A DNA stretch of 64,000 nt, from contig WPIO01000152.1 of NCBI GenBank assembly GCA_009760855.2, positions 67,501 through 131,500 of the forward strand, in the 5' to 3' direction. The notes under the pieces are model-generated. The model made no database searches and was not told where the DNA came from. It saw nothing but the letters and a program-made list of their open reading frames with translations. Origin of the DNA: Cristatella mucedo (Eukaryota > Bryozoa > Phylactolaemata > Cristatellidae). This document shows, piece after piece, positions 11,355-25,900 of this stretch. Position numbers and translations under genes: made by a program. Numbering within the stretch: the stretch's first letter is position 1; each line of letters opens with the position of its first letter.

Positions 11355-12775
11355 GTGACTACAACAGGTGCTCTGGGTAAACGGCCCCGATGGACTGCTC
11401 ATTGCAAGCTCAAGGCTATGTCGCTCCTTGGCTTAATCCTGACTGCGACTACGGGTTGAGCCAAGTGGTCCCGCCCCATCGCCAGACATAAATCAATACT
11501 GGGCCTCCTCCTCCTAGACTCCTGGATGGACGCTGCACGTTGGACAGCCACTCTTTGGGCTCTCTCTCCATCGGCGGTTCATCGACTGGCCAGCCTTTCT
11601 CGCTGAGTGTGCACTTTGAAATGTACGGAAATGCTAAAGGGCCGGCTGGCCCCCGGCCATTCTACCTAGGCCGACCTAGCAGGTGTTCTTTCTCAGCTCC
11701 AGGTGATTGGCTGCCCGTGGCAAGTTCGAAATTTGGTCTTAGACATAATCCAGAATGTACCAATGGCGAAATCCTGGCGAAGCTTCTGCACCAGTGCAGT
11801 AATGGGCGTAAAATTAGGATTGTATAAGGTGAGACTGATTACCCGCATGACCAGAGAAAATCGTTAGGATCATGAATTGCAACTTTATTTATTACAGCCA
11901 AAGTAGTCTTAGCCCTGCCTCCTAGATCACCTGGGGTCCTGGGCGTCAGGCTACTAAGAGGGGACCAAGAGCCACTGGAGATCGAAAATCTCCGGATTAG
12001 TTTACCGTACGGTTCTTTAACAGATCAAGACCCAATCAATTTCGGGGCACAGCAGAAATTCGGCGGATGATACCGGACTAAGTGGAGGGCAAATACTTTT
12101 ATTCCTGCCTCTTCGCTTATATTGGATACGTTAACATGATGCCTGCAAATCAGCTACTTGACGTTGCAAGCTATTTACATCGCTGCAAGGTCAAGGGGCT
12201 TAACGTTTAGCGAGAAGCTGAATGTCACAGGGCTGAGTAAGAGAGCGAGAAAGCTGACGGCTGGAACTGGCAAAGATGCTGCTCTCCAACTGGCAAAAGC
12301 TGAGGTCTCGAGCTACTTTTTTTTACCATTAGAAACGTTCTGACAAAATGTTTAGAGAACAGCCAAGTGGAACTAGCTCCAACTCCCTGGATTCACGCTG
12401 GTCACAAATCGTAAATAAATACGTCACTTCTGAATGCAAATTTTGTGTTGCTAATGCAACTCCTCTGTACGAACTGGTTTGCCTTATTGTGAATCTTCAG
12501 TCACATCGCAATTAGTAGTCTAAAACTAAAGGAGTATTAGAGGTCAGGGAACTCAACAGCCTCAATTAATTTGAGGCAGAAGAACGTTACCAGCGATAAC
12601 ACAGCTTGCAGTTAGCAACAGAAAAAAATCGGAGCTTGTCTCGGTCTTACTAACCGGGTAGTCAAATACAAGCTCCTTTCCGCTGACGGAGTAATAACCA
12701 AGCGCTGCCGAAAAGCCTGGGCCTGGAGCGATAGACAATCAGCTGCACTGACCGACTCTTCGTCCCAGAGATTCA
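11355..12775. other. No gene seen
   Basis: No supported coding exon. Sequence just after the family-A copy may be the continuation of an older repeat, but I could not assign it. Confidence 0.4.
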
Positions 12776-12779
12776 CTAG

Positions 12780-12890
12780 TTCTTCGCGACGGAGGCAATC
12801 CCTTACGGCCAATGGCAAGCATGGGAATTACGTTGGCTAAGGCTTTTCCTGGATTATATAAATGAGGCTGTTAAACGAGCCGATCAAGTA
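12780..12890 (+). mobile_element. SINE family S, 3' part (weak)
   Basis: Ends ATATAAATGAGGCTGTTAAA followed by CGAGCCGATCA, resembling the tail of family S. The tRNA-like head is missing or too diverged to see. Confidence 0.35.
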
Positions 12891-13126
12891 ACTTTTTACT
12901 TACTGTTAAGCCCATGCAAATTAGCTCTTCCTGCCCACTTACGGTTGTTAGCCTCAGCATCGCTTGATGACTGGCTTGCTAGTTGCAACGAGTTAGAATA
13001 GTGCACTTGCTGCACGATGAATACGAACGCAAGGCCGTGGGTAGTATTGTGGGGCAAGTCCGTATCAATCTAGCCCAAGAATAACTACTAAGCTCCCTTG
13101 CTGGGCCACGTAGCTCCGATAAATGT

Positions 13127-13390
13127 AATGATGATGTAATGTATCTCCGTCAGTAACTCCACAAAGTCATAAAGACCATGTGGGTGTTACGCAGGAGAGT
13201 TTTGTATAGTGCACTCACAGCCTAAGCGGCTTTCGGTACGCATTCGGTAGCCAACAGACTTCGTCTCACGAAACAAAGAGAAAGTGGGAAGCATAGCAGA
13301 GTCAGGAGAGCAGTTGAGTTAGTGAGTAGCATAGAAGTAGCAGTTCAGGACCGCTGAAAAAGTTGTGCCATAGTCGGCAGTTGGAGAGTA
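13127..13390 (-). mobile_element. Short family-A unit
   Basis: About 265 bp on the minus strand, from TACTCTCCAACTGCCGACTA to TCCACAAAGTCATAAAG-type sequence (read on +) and an ATGTAATG tail. Its 5' boundary coincides with the boundary of the units at 17.9, 55.5 and 56.4 kb. Confidence 0.75.
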
Positions 13391-13865
13391 TATAAAGCTG
13401 TCCCTTCCCTAGAAACTAACTATGGTTGGAAGCCAACATGATTATGCATATGTCATCAGTCCTTACAAACCAGCTCGAGAATTAGGTAAGGGGATCACTC
13501 TACCCACGTTATACAAATTACGATCTTGTCTTACTTCTCTCAGGTTTCGATGGGCTTTCGCACTTTCAACCAATTGCAGAGCCGCTGCTTACTGGGCTTG
13601 CTACTTGATCCTCGGGCAGGAGTTTCAGCATCGAGGGCTTAAGCATTGAGAGCCAGACGCAACCGATAGCCACCAGGCTTAATGGCCTGACTTACTGCTG
13701 GTGAAAAAGGTCTTCACAGCTAGTCTCATCGCGTCGACGTTTGGGTTTTCGGCTTGAATTCGGAGTTCCAGATGACAGCAACGATGCTGGCTAAGGCTTT
13801 ACATGCATCCACTCAAGATTGATACGCTAGTCGACTTTTACCCCGAGGACTGACTGAGTGACTGA

Positions 13866-13879
13866 GACACGCACGCACG

Positions 13880-13951
<72 letters not shown>
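13866..13951. repeat. (CA)n microsatellite
   Basis: About 33 perfect CA dinucleotides with a GCAC variant lead at the left. Confidence 0.95.
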
Positions 13952-13954
<3 letters not shown>

Positions 13955-14795
13955 ACAGACACAGGTACATAGAGACACACGTACACATATGCCAGCTGCC
14001 TGCCTCTCTTTAGCAATCGAGACTTGCTCGAGAAAGGAGGAGCTCTATCAGACCCTTGCTCCACCTATAAATGTGCATGTGTTCAGCAAGGCTGCAAGCG
14101 GTGCTACCCGACTAGGCATAGCTTTGGGCGCCTCCGTGCCCAAGCTTGCCATGATTAGCGCTACTAGCGGATTTGGAACCAGCGAAGCAGAGGCAATCAA
14201 ATTTTTTTTCATAGGACGAAGGACGGCCGCCGGCAATCCGAGCAGAGTGGCTAATGTGGCACCTAACTTTTTCCCGAGCGGGAGCGCGCAGCAGCTGTGC
14301 GGCATCAGCGGCCCCGTAACTCGGACCAACTGGACGCTCGACTGCTGACCGAGATGCAGGTGCACTGACCTACACGAATCGCACGTAAAGCAGGTTGCCA
14401 TGTCAAGAAAACAAAAAGAACGAAAAATATATTGCTGCTGACCAAATTCTTAGGAGAGCTCCCTTTGCCATAGAGCAAAGGTGCACTGGGCAAAGGGTCA
14501 GCAACGCCGTGGCACGCATTGGCAGAGACGCTCGCCGCAGCGCCTAAATCCAGTTGCAGCGACCTAGCACCACGATTCGTTGCAACGTCTTGAGCAGCTG
14601 CTATGCCGCACGTCTGCCGCGCTGCTCATGCCAGCACTTGTGCACGCCGACTCAACAACGCGGCGCGACAAGCACCAATCGGCGCAGAGCAACCGATTAG
14701 CCACGATTGCCGCACACGCCTCGACGATAAAACAAGTTAGGTGCAGTGCCGGCAGGGAGCGATCTGGAGCAAGACAGCAGGCAAGCCAACGCGAT

Positions 14796-15062
14796 TCAGC
14801 CCGTCAGGAACGCCTCCAGCGCATCCACCTCAGACCGTTCAGCGGCGGCGGTGGCAGCCGCGCCGCCACCGCCTGCCTTCTTTTGTGTGTGCTTCTTGCT
14901 CTCTTTGGCAGACGACGCGGCAGCTGCTGCAGACGACACAGAACGGCCACTGAGTGGAGGAGGCGGGTCCACAGAATGAGCAGCACCGCTGCCGTCGGCG
15001 CTGCCGCGTGACTTGTGCTTCTTCGAGTGCCCTCTCTTTGAGCCGCCATCCTTCTCAGAGGC
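14796..15062 (-). CDS. RABL6: RABL6 exon 13 (C-terminal exon)
   Basis: The acceptor is TTCTTTGCAG and the stop is TGA at 14798-14796. It encodes [13 protein letters not shown] and Ser/Ala/Lys/Gly-rich sequence and ends [12 protein letters not shown]. This matches the conserved SKHKKSK and DELEAFLGG of vertebrate RABL6, but lacks the vertebrate extension after it. I saw no good AATAAA just downstream. Confidence 0.9.
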   Translation of the reverse strand, partial: ASEKDGGSKRGHSKKHKSRGSADGSGAAHSVDPPPPLSGRSVSSAAAAASSAKESKKHTQKKAGGGGAAATAAAERSEVDALEAFLTG

Positions 15063-18000
15063 CTGCAAAGAAGCAGCCGGTGGACGCAGCACAGCCGCTG
15101 GCCTGCCATTGGGGGGGGGGCAGCGCATTGGAGCGCAACGCCAGCTAGACGGCAGCCGTTCGCAAGATGGCCGCAACGACCAGCCAACCACTTTGGGTAC
15201 ACCCGGGACACGAGGAGGGGAGGGAGCAGAGTGGGCAGCAGCAGAAACGGCAGACGCAGAACCGATCGACAGAGCGCGCACCCGGGACGGTGGCAGAGGC
15301 AGCCGGCCGAAGGGGAAATTTCTGCGATGGCCTCGACATGATATGTCACCCTGCACCACGACATTAGCATAAGCAACACATTTCGAGCAAGTGGCGGCGA
15401 CGAGTGGCACTGCATGCCTCTGCATCTCATGTATCCCAGCCCTGCATGCTCGGCGAACTGAGCAAAGACAAGAAGAGGAATCTTGCAGCGCACGCCGACA
15501 GGCTGAAGTGCCAGCTCATTTTTGCCGAATGACGCTGGAAAGAGTGAGAAGCGTTGTCGCAGGACCGCACTTAAGGCCGGTGCAAGCTCCAGCAGCGATT
15601 GCAGCGCAAGGTGAGTAGCTCTGTGGAAACGAATTAGCCAGCGCTCGCTTTGCGGAGATAGTTTTGCGAGATCCGTTGCCCTTGCACACGAGAAAGTATG
15701 CAATGCATTTGAGTAACGCCACGAGAGAACTTAATCTCTATTCAGGAGCTTCACGTATGCCGCTGGGTTCGACCCCACGACCTCGGATCATCAAATGCGT
15801 TCACCTTCACCTTGGTTGGGGCGAGCACCTTAACCGCTGGGGGGGGGCAAACTATGCCATGATGCCTCGACGATATACAGCCAGCAGCAGCAGCCTCGGC
15901 GACCATTTCGCCATTGGCGCAGATAAAAAAGAAATCAGTCGCCAACCAAGCCGAAACGGCCGGCAGCCGAGGGATACGGAGGCCGGCGAGGCAGCACGCG
16001 AGGCAGCACGTGACGAGTCACCCACCTCGCGACTGGCTGCCTTCTTTTTCTTTTTGGCCTTTTCCTTGTGAGTATCGCCATTGCTGTCAGCGCCTACGAC
16101 GTGTCGGCATGGCGCGCTCAGAGCGAAAGCCTCCCGCAGGCAGAGGATTACCTCCTCGGCCTTAAACGCCCACGAGGAGGCAATAGCAGCCTCAGCAGAT
16201 ACGAAAAAATACAGCGAGCGCCGTCTGCCACCTACCCGGTACCTTCGGAGACGACGTGATGCTGTCCAGAAAGTCAAGGTCGGCAGCTGTCATGGTGATG
16301 GCCTAAATAATTAACAAATGGGAATCAATTTTGGGCAAATCGGATATCCGAACGATCGACTGTCGGAATGCACCAACCAGAAGCCTTGGCACATAAATAG
16401 ACTTGACTGCTCGGTTACAGAATGACAAGTACGATGGACGCAGCAGCAGTTGCCACGCGACAGTTGCTACGTGAGGTATAGCAGCAGTAGCAGCTGCTGC
16501 AGCGCGGCCTGCTAGCAGCCATGGCGGCGCATATCGGCTCCACGGGGGGGGGGGGGAGAGGAGGACTTGCTTGCAAACGAGGCGCGGAGGACAGGACCAG
16601 TCGGGCACGACTGAACTGTCGATCTGATGCACGCTGGCGGAGCACCGGCTGAAGCCTAGGCTAGAGTACGGAGCTTCCCGACATGAATCCTGCAAATTGC
16701 CACCTATAACCAGTTCCCTACTTTGGAAAAAAACAATCTTGCCGTGAGGCTCACTACAAAGCCACGAATACGACAAGGCATCGACGAGCTGGCAGCAAAC
16801 AAAGGGCCACCAGCGTTGCAGTACAGGGGTTGCCTAATGAAGCACTTGGTAGAAGTATCGGTAGGGCATGCTACCTTTGGTGACTTGCTTGCCACAAGTC
16901 AAAGACTTGCGAACAAAAAGAACAATAACCTGTTGCTGGCAGCTTCTGAGGCTACTTCTGAGGCTTCCGACGTTGCCTTTATTTTCTCGAAGATGCTTCA
17001 AAAATCTTCAAGCAGCATCGTCGAACCATTGTGCACTTTTCCGATGTTCACAGCTAGCCGGCACTTCTCCGGCGCTAGCAAAAGCGCTTCTTCATTGCCG
17101 GCGTAGGGTAACGTGCCAACTCCAGCAGACATCCTTAGATTGTAGCTAAAGGCATCTGGTCTGGCAAATGATAGCAATGTACCTGACTTTTGTTTGAGGT
17201 GAATACTAAAACCCCCCTAATTGACAAGCTTCCTTAGCAGCAGACGTGCAGTGCCTACAGCAAGATTTGGTTTTCTTCCGGCTCAACGCAAATGTCTTAT
17301 TCTTATCAGTGCTTCTGACTGCGCTGACAGATTTTGTCAGCGCTGCTTCGCTGTCTTCTACTTCATGGGACTACCTTACATTAGCGCTGTCAGTTTAGCG
17401 ATTCACTACGACGTGATAACATTGGATTACAGGTAAGAGGATACAACGTTTTCGAAAGTTGAAAACATAATATTACATTGCAAAATAAGTACGTGTCCTA
17501 CATTAAGATCGAGAGCGACTAGATCGGCAGGAGGCAAGCAGCAATTTAAGAAATCAAGGCCCCAAACACACCCACAGCTTCGATCTGGTGAACGAAGCTG
17601 CAGAATAATTTGAAGGCAATGGCAAGCCCCTCCTTCTCAGCCTTCTCAGCCCCATTATTGACCGCCTCGGCAAACGAACGGATTGTAATTTAATTTAATG
17701 TATCTCCACAAAGCAACACAGACCATGTGGGTGTTACGCAGGAGAGTGCTGCATAGAGCACCCACAGCCTAAGCAGCGTTCGGTAGCCAACAGACTTCAT
17801 CTCATGCAAAAAAGAGCAAGTGGGAAGCATAGCACAGTCAGGAGAGCAGTTGAGGTAGTGAGTAGCATGGAAGTAGCAGCGCATGACCGCTGGAACGGAT
17901 GTGCCATAGTCGGCAGCAGGAGAGTAGTTGTCGTTTAGTAAGAATTGTGGATGCGAGTTTCACAATCTAGGACCTGCAGAACTAAAGCTTCTGTTGCCAA

Positions 18001-21000
18001 TGGTCTTTAAGCAAAGGAATGGAGCAGCTAATTTATTGTCCACACAGGACCTGGTGAGCCGTGATAGCACACTGGGTAAAGCGGTTGCTTTACAGGACCT
18101 CGGTCCCGAAGTAGTGGGTTCGATTCCTGTTGTGGGCGATCCTTTATCGCTGCTGCAAGCAGTAGTGATAGCCGTAAAGGCTCTTCTGTCGCTATATAAA
18201 AGAGGCTGTTGAATCAGCTAGTATTTATTTATTTTAATTTTATTATTACCCGAAGGCACGAGCAGGCTGCAACTGGTGCAGCAGTTCAGCTAGGTATGGA
18301 GGAGCCAAGCCGTGGCGGGCCTTGTGGGTCAGCGTAAACACTTTGCTCTGTATCCGTTGATCAACCGGCAACCATCCTAGCGCATTTTGCAAAGCAGACA
18401 CGTGGCCAAACCCCTGGGATTTGCACGGTGACTGCACCACTGCATTCGGCCAAGGTCAGCCGGGCCGAGGCTTGGCGCCATTGGTGAAATGCTGCCGGCC
18501 GACCCGCTGCCAGCAGCCTATCGAGCATCCGGTGGGGAGCACACAGTGAACACGGCTCTTTACCTGCTCTTTCGCGCGCAAAGCAGCTGCCTTCGGCGCT
18601 GCGGCCGCTGGGAAATCATCGCCAGCATCCTCGTCGGCCAGGACGACAATGCCTCCACGCGCTTCGGCCAAGTCGTCCTCCTCGTCGTCGTCGTCGCCAG
18701 ACGAGGCGACCGGGCGGCTCTTGCTGCGGGCGGCAGCTGCAGCGGAGCCGCTGCCGGTTGCTGCTCTGCTGCTCGGCCATCCATGCTCAGCCATCCGTGC
18801 TTGCACGGTCGGCCTGCTGGGCTCCTCGTCGGCTTCCTCTTCCTCCTCTTCCGACGACGACGACAATGACGCCATCGACAGCGTCAGCCGACCGGATGCT
18901 GGCACGGCTGCAGCTGGACTCCTGAAGCTGGCAGCAGCAGTCGACGGAAGCTGCTGCTGCTGCTGCCTGGACGGCGGCAGCTGCGGGCCGCTGTCGTCGC
19001 CGTCGTCGTCGGTGGACAGGTCGACGGCGGCGCTGGCCAACGGCCGCGACGACAGCGATGCTGGTGCCGTGGCCTCGTTGTCGGACGAGTCCAGGTCGTC
19101 CTGGAAGCCGGCGACCATTGGGTTCGACCGAGCGGCGCTCTCGTCATCGTCCGAGTCGCTGCAGAGCGGAAACGAAAGAGCCGGATGAATGCGAGCGAGC
19201 CAGCGACCCAACAGCACTCGCTGCTGTGGCAAACGGGCGCACTGCGCGAGCACTCGGCCGGCTCGTAATCAGCAGGGCAGCAGTGCTCGTCTCAGGCACG
19301 GCGGGTGGTGCCCATCACCCTCGGCGTTGATGGGCGGATGCGGGCATGCAGTGACACAGTCGGCCACGGCGTCCGCCCAAGCACCGCTGAAAGTGGCTGC
19401 CCAAGAATGATGCGTGCGCACAGCAGGAGAAGGCGAGGGCAGCCCGGCGCAGAGACCTCCTGCCGAGGCATCACCAGCAAAGGCAAAGTGCCAGACAGGC
19501 ACGTGAAGATGGCCCACTCCGATGAACCAGGAGCAAAGACTGGTGTGTATCTACCAGGTAGAGCGGAAGTCAAGCCTAGCATGGCATACACTCCAGGCAA
19601 ATGTATCCTTTTAAACTCAGGCTCTGTTCGGAAACCTCTCCTGTTGCCGTTCATTGTCTGTTTCGGCTGTGAAAGCATGGAGAAGTCTGCACAGAGGGCA
19701 AGTGCAAGAAGGCGGCCAGGGCTGCTGCCAATAATAGATAGCCGAGCACGAGGGGTGGAACAATGGAATGCGATAGAAACGCTCAGCGATGAGGCGGCTG
19801 CAAGCAGCTGAAAGGAGCGAAGAAGAAGCAGCGAAAACCGTGAGGCCACAAAAGTGAAAACTCTAGACGATGCCGATGCAGAAGCAAAAGCCTGCAGCAG
19901 CAGCAGCAGCGGCTGCTCGAGGCATCAAAGCGCCACACAGGCTGATGCCAGATGAACTAACCTAGCGTTAGCTGGTTGCCGCACTGCCTGCTGCTGCTGA
20001 TGCTGGTTTCTCGAAGGCTCCGCCGCTGCAGCAGCGGCAGCGGAGGCCTTGCGCTTGCTCGACGCTTGCGCGGCCGACTGCTTCTTAGCAGACGACGGCG
20101 CTGCGTCCTCGAGGAAGTCGAGTGCAGAGTCCGCGTCCTCGGTTGGAACGAAGTCGTCGACGTGAAGGACCTTGGATGCTGGTGCCACTCTGGCACCGGC
20201 TCCTGCGTTGGTGGGCAACGAAGCACTGTCGGCAACTTCAAAAAGACGCGAGTGAGCAGGCGATAAGCGCAAAGCCGACAGGTGGTAGCACGCACGTGAC
20301 GACGGCACATCCGTGACGTCATGACGGCCAGTCACTCGAAGCTAGCCCAAGATGCAACCATTGAAAGCCGGCAAGCGCCGCCAGGCTAAGGTCTCGGCAC
20401 CGGGCTCTCGTCACTGCCCACACTTAAAGTCGGCTGCTGCTGGCATGCGCCTAATCGTCGCCAATCGCCTCGGCGGACGGCCATTACGGCCCCGGAGCAC
20501 GGACCGAGGAGGACCTGGGCGACCTATTCAGCGCCGTCACTGGCGGGGTGCAAGCGGTCAGCACGGCGGATAAGGCAAGAATGCGTACCCTGGTTGGTCG
20601 TTGGGGTTTCTTGTGCCGACTTCTTACTGAAGAAACGCGACATGAAACCTGCGGACTTGGCAGGTGCGACAGCGGCACCAGCCGAAGATGCGCCGGTCGC
20701 TGCAGGAGTCGTAGAGGCAGCCACTGCTGCGGCGGCGGCAGCTGCTGCTGGCTCGTGTCGTGGGCTATCGGCAGCAGTTGGAGGTCGTTCGCCGCCGGAG
20801 CGCGGTGCGACCGAGGCAGCCCTGGCGCTAGCCGGTGACCGTTCCTGCTGCTGCTGCTGAGGCAAGACTGCAATCATCGGGAATGAAAGGGCAATCTCAC
20901 CAGCATGCAGCCAGCCATCGGCACAGACGTTCGGTGTGCCCAAAAACGCAGCAGCACTGCATAATTTGCAATCGTTATTTTAACGCCCCGTGGGAACTTT

Positions 21001-24000
21001 GCGAGGGATCCCACTGGATCGCACTTGATCGCTGGACACCAAAAAAATGCACTGAGGCAGCTGCACTAATATGTACCAAGAGCAGGCTAGCAGCAATAGC
21101 AGCCGAGTGCATTGGCAGCTGCAGCTGCTGCACGAGAGTGAGGCAGTGCCGGAGGGTGGCAATACCTGGACGAGCAGCCGCAGCCGGTGCAGGAGCTGAG
21201 GCATCCTTTCTCTGCTCGGCCACCTCGACGGCTTCCTTTCGGCGTTGCTCGCGCAGCGAGACGAACCTGCAGAGACGCTCGGCCGTGCAACAACAGCACG
21301 CGAAAAAGCTGCCGGCAACGGGTCAGTTGAACAGAATACAGCCCCTATCCTGCAGAACCCCTCCGCCCCCAGTCAAAGCAATAGGATTGGAGAACAGGGT
21401 CGCAACCAGACCGCACTGCAGGCGCAAGTACTCCACAAACTGCAGGCAAAGCACTGTGGCAGCAGCCACCACGAGATGCCGATCCAAACCGACACCGTGC
21501 AAAAGGCCACATTTCGGTGCATACCCTGGCCGGCAGTTAGTATGTATGCAAGTTAAAATCTTTTTAATTTGTGAATTAGAAGGCAACGAGCAGCTCGTTG
21601 GGCGATTGTGCATTAAAATATCATGCAGCCAGTGCGTGCGCATGTGTGCGTTTGTGTTTGTGCATGCACGTGTGTGTGTGTGCGCGCGTGTTTGTACGCG
21701 CGCGCGGGTGCAGAAGTAGCAGCAGACGAGCTCAGCCAGACAGCAACCAGGAAGGAGGCTTCAAGGGTTAATCTTCCATCGATCGTGCACACCGTTTGGA
21801 CAAAACAAGGATCGAACTCCCTTCTTGATCAACAACCTGGTCGAGTGCTTCCCTACACCACTAATCCTATTGCTGTGTGTTACGCTCCATGTGTAATTAC
21901 AGCCTTTCACTGGACAGCAAAAAGTAAAAAACCTTTGGCAACGGCCCCTCAGCCAGGGGTCACGTATCATGGATTTGGGATGCTGAGATTCAGGGTTCGA
22001 ATAGTGATCACTTACAACGAACAGTCAGTCGGCAACACAGGCCACTCAGGTAAGGTGGCTCCCTGGAAAGGTGCCCCACAAGTTCCACCAGGCCAGAGGG
22101 TTAGGGTAGCACATTCTCAGCTAGAGAATCAGGCCATGGCGATTTTTTTTTAAAGAGAAGGCTCGGACATTGTTCCTACTTTTATCGGTGCTCACTGTTC
22201 TCTCAATGCTTGAAAAGCATCGGCGAAGGTTCCAATCTAGGCGCTCAATAAAGCTCACAACCAACGAGATCGCCAATAAAAGGTAGAAGACAATAGCAGG
22301 AGGCACAAGAACGATCACGAGGTAATTATGAATTAATGTCATGTTATCCAAACTACAGGTTCCATGAACTACAAGAACATTCACGGCCATCCCAAAACAC
22401 TAAATTCGGTAACTAGCTGGCTTCAGATGACCCTTAAGTTGGTGAGCCGTGATGGCACACTAGGTAAAGCGATAGCTTGTTACGACCTCGGCCCGAGGTC
22501 GTGGGTTCGAATCCTGCAGTGGGCGATCCTTTATTGCAGCTGCAGGCGGTGGTGATAGCCGCAAAGGCTCTACTGTCGATACACAAAAGAGGCTGTTAAA
22601 TCAGCTAGTATTTTTTTTAAGCGCTAAGATGACCATGGCTGGTGCAGGCAAGGAAAAACTGACAAGAATTACTATGACATGCTATTGACGAGAAACCTAT
22701 TTCCTGCTTCTATCAACGAACTCTTCTGGTTTGCTTCTAATCAGATTACGTGCAGTATATTTGTGCTGCTGATTAGACACTGGATTCATTCACACCGAGC
22801 ACGAATTCCACTTGGCACAGTACACTTGGCTCGGTAGAATGGCACACACGACAGACCGGTCGAAGAACAACATCAGTGCTGCACACGAACCGGAGCCATT
22901 CACAATTCACAGCCATCCAACCCATGCACTTCTGCAAGCACCAGCGCCGAGCTGCCAGCTCCAATCGAGAGTGGCTGTGGCTGCTGCTCCCACATCGCTG
23001 TTCTGGTTTATTCTACTCTTCCAGGTTTGGAGCATTTTAAAGTCGCAGACCAGTTAACAAAGGGCAGACCCAGGTCGACTGGCTGTCGGCTAAACTGGCT
23101 GCGAGTGAGCATTGCAGCACACCAAGTGCCAGTGCCCGGGCTGCGATCCTGCCTCATTCGTCACGCAAAGAGCTCAAAGGCTGTTAAATCAGCTAGTTTT
23201 TCTAAGAGCTCGAGCGCTTGACTCCTACAGGGGGCGGGACCACGAGCGTGCAGCCAAACCCATGTCCAACGTCCACATGCTGGTGTGTGGCTGGGGCGTC
23301 AGGCGAGCATCGACCTGCCAGGCGCTGAATCTGACCAGGTGTCCACCTTTCCTCCATCCACTGCTAAGGACAGGACAAACATGGGCTGAAGGATGTCCAG
23401 CCATCAAGGTAATCACAAGGGGAGCCATAGGTCGCTGCAGGGGGCCCCCAGCAACCAGGACCACCCCTATAGTTACACAACGATCGTTACTAACTACGAA
23501 ACTCTGCCCTATTACCACTCGATGAGAAACAAATGAGTGCAAGTCGAATAAACACTTGAATTGTCATTGAAGCAGTCATTTTAAGCATTTGCCTATCTTG
23601 CCCCTACACACAAATTCGGGTTCCACCCCTGACTGCAACCATTTCTTACCAGATGGGGCATTCGAAAGATGGGCAAAAATAAGGCGCTTGCATGCAAATC
23701 ATTCTATAAAGGAGCCTGACATGCATTACCAGGCGAGGCGACTTATAAGAATGGATTTAGGGCTTAAGTGTGCAGCTTGCCACAAGGCTTACAGCACAGC
23801 TGAGGCTTACAGAACACTTGAGAATTCTAGAGACCTCTAACTACGGAACGGCCAAAGGTCTCACTTTAAAATCAGCTCAGCGCAGCAAGTGACCAGCGGA
23901 TCAAAGCATAGAGATAGATGCACGTGCCTGGTTGCTCTCGCCAGACACAAGCCCAGTGCGGTCAGATGTGGGCCACTTTTTTAAGTTAAGCTGGAAAAAC

Positions 24001-25822
24001 ACGACGTGCTCACAGCCACCTCTTGACATACATTGGGCACTATCAATCAATTGTTACTATTATTTCTTTACCACGTGGTAGAATAAGAAACTGCCTCTAT
24101 TAAGTATCCAACCCCTCTGTTGGCTAAAGGACGCTGGGGCACATTTGGAAGGCAGCACTCTCCTGCTTGCCTAGCCACCAGGACACAGAAAATAGGAAAT
24201 CTCTTGTCACATTTCCGATGACTTCCGGTACTTCAGCCTATTCAACGTCATAGTTTAGCTCCTCCCTGAAAAAAATGCTTGGATGCAGTCAGGTAAGAGG
24301 CCGAAAAGTGATGGATTTTTAAAATGATTATTATAATAAAATATTTGCATATCCAAAGTAAACCTTTTTCTAGGCACATAACATACGTAAGAAAGAAAGC
24401 AAAATTCGTAAGCACAAAAGGACAAATCATTCATGCAGACCCAGTAAATGCTGGAAAGTGCAGTGTATTTTTAGCTTCTCTTTCAGGGTCTTCCAGTCAG
24501 GGGATGTGTGATGCCAGTCAGCGGGTATTCCGGGCCTATGGGAGCATGGCAACTGACGGCACGGAATCCAAAGGATTGAGGTTGCTAGGAGACACAGCTA
24601 AACGGCTTGATTCAGAAGAGCAAATGATCCGATTGGAAGCCTTAATAGGAAGTATTTAGATATGTAGCAGGAGCAAGAGAGTAAGTGGCCTATTGTCAAT
24701 AAATGTGGGTGAAAGTGACGTTGAAGTCTACTTGATTTGGAGCCGGCATGAACAGTGGCGCGCAGTGTGGCATTTGTTACATTAAAGACAGACAAGCCTG
24801 ACAGCAGAGTTTTGGTCCAACAGTAAGTGACTACACATGTAGGAAGACATGCAAGTAGTGAGTTACATACATCTAGATGGAATATAAAAATGCATGGACC
24901 AACTAGGCTGACATTTAAGCTTGTCCCAATTTTTGGCATTTTAATGCAGCTGAGGGGGGGCAGATTCGACTGTGAAGAAGCTGAGGTAGTCTAATGAATC
25001 TACTGAAGGTGATTTGGGAACAGTATACCTAGATTCTATGCAGATGCCAGAGGTGATGTGCTGCCTGTGGCCATGTCGAGAGTTAGGCTTTCTGGTTTCT
25101 GAGGGGTACAAGGTATGCCCATAACTAGTAAATTGGCTTCGTCGTCATTCAGTTTGAGAAAGCCTGCAGCCATCGAAGATCGTTTAGAGCTTGCCATAAG
25201 CCACAACCTGCTACTCAGTTAGCATACAAGTGCTCCTTTCCAAACATTTGCTGTGACTGATTTCGTTGGCATCTGCCCACGAACTGTTCCGACTCCCGGC
25301 GCCCTTCAATCAAGACAGACAGCATAAATTCTCGGAAGGCTGTTTCAGCGACCCACACACATCTTAGACTGAAGGGCAGGCCACCAGGAATGAGCTGCCG
25401 GGTACTGCCTCCTTCCCTCGCAATCGCCGGGCTCTGGCAGGGTTACATGGCTGGTGCTAGCAAGGCGATTTAAGAGCTACCTGCATGAGCCACGAGGTGC
25501 TCACTCACTTACATTTGATAATTCTGCTCCTCTGATTCTTCCAGTGCAAGCAGCTCCTCGTGCATGGCTTGAGTTTCAAGGCTATTTAATTCGAGCTGCT
25601 TTGCAATTGTGTCCCTCTACGACAAGAAAGAGATTCTGTCAGCACATCGATACACATTTACTTGAACAAAGAAACAGTCGAGCCGAGAGTTTGCAAGTAA
25701 TTTCACGGTTCTTCTGAGGATCCATGCCCTGTGCAAGATCAAGCAACCACAGACACGAGCTCGTGCATGCCGTCAATTCCCTCTGTCGTTCTCTTTCTTT
25801 CCTACTCCTTCTTAACCCTCTT

Positions 25823-25900
<78 letters not shown>

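Noticed and set aside
14804-15703. 299-codon minus frame
   Set aside because: It overlaps RABL6 exon 13 in a different frame; composition is that of a shadow frame and no family motif is present.
20835-21719. 294-codon plus frame
   Set aside because: Antisense to RABL6 exon 7 and its introns; GC-rich shadow frame without domain signals.
22485-22560. tRNA gene
   Set aside because: The B box is present but there is no cloverleaf with matching acceptor arm, and the unit is repeated with a SINE body and tail.
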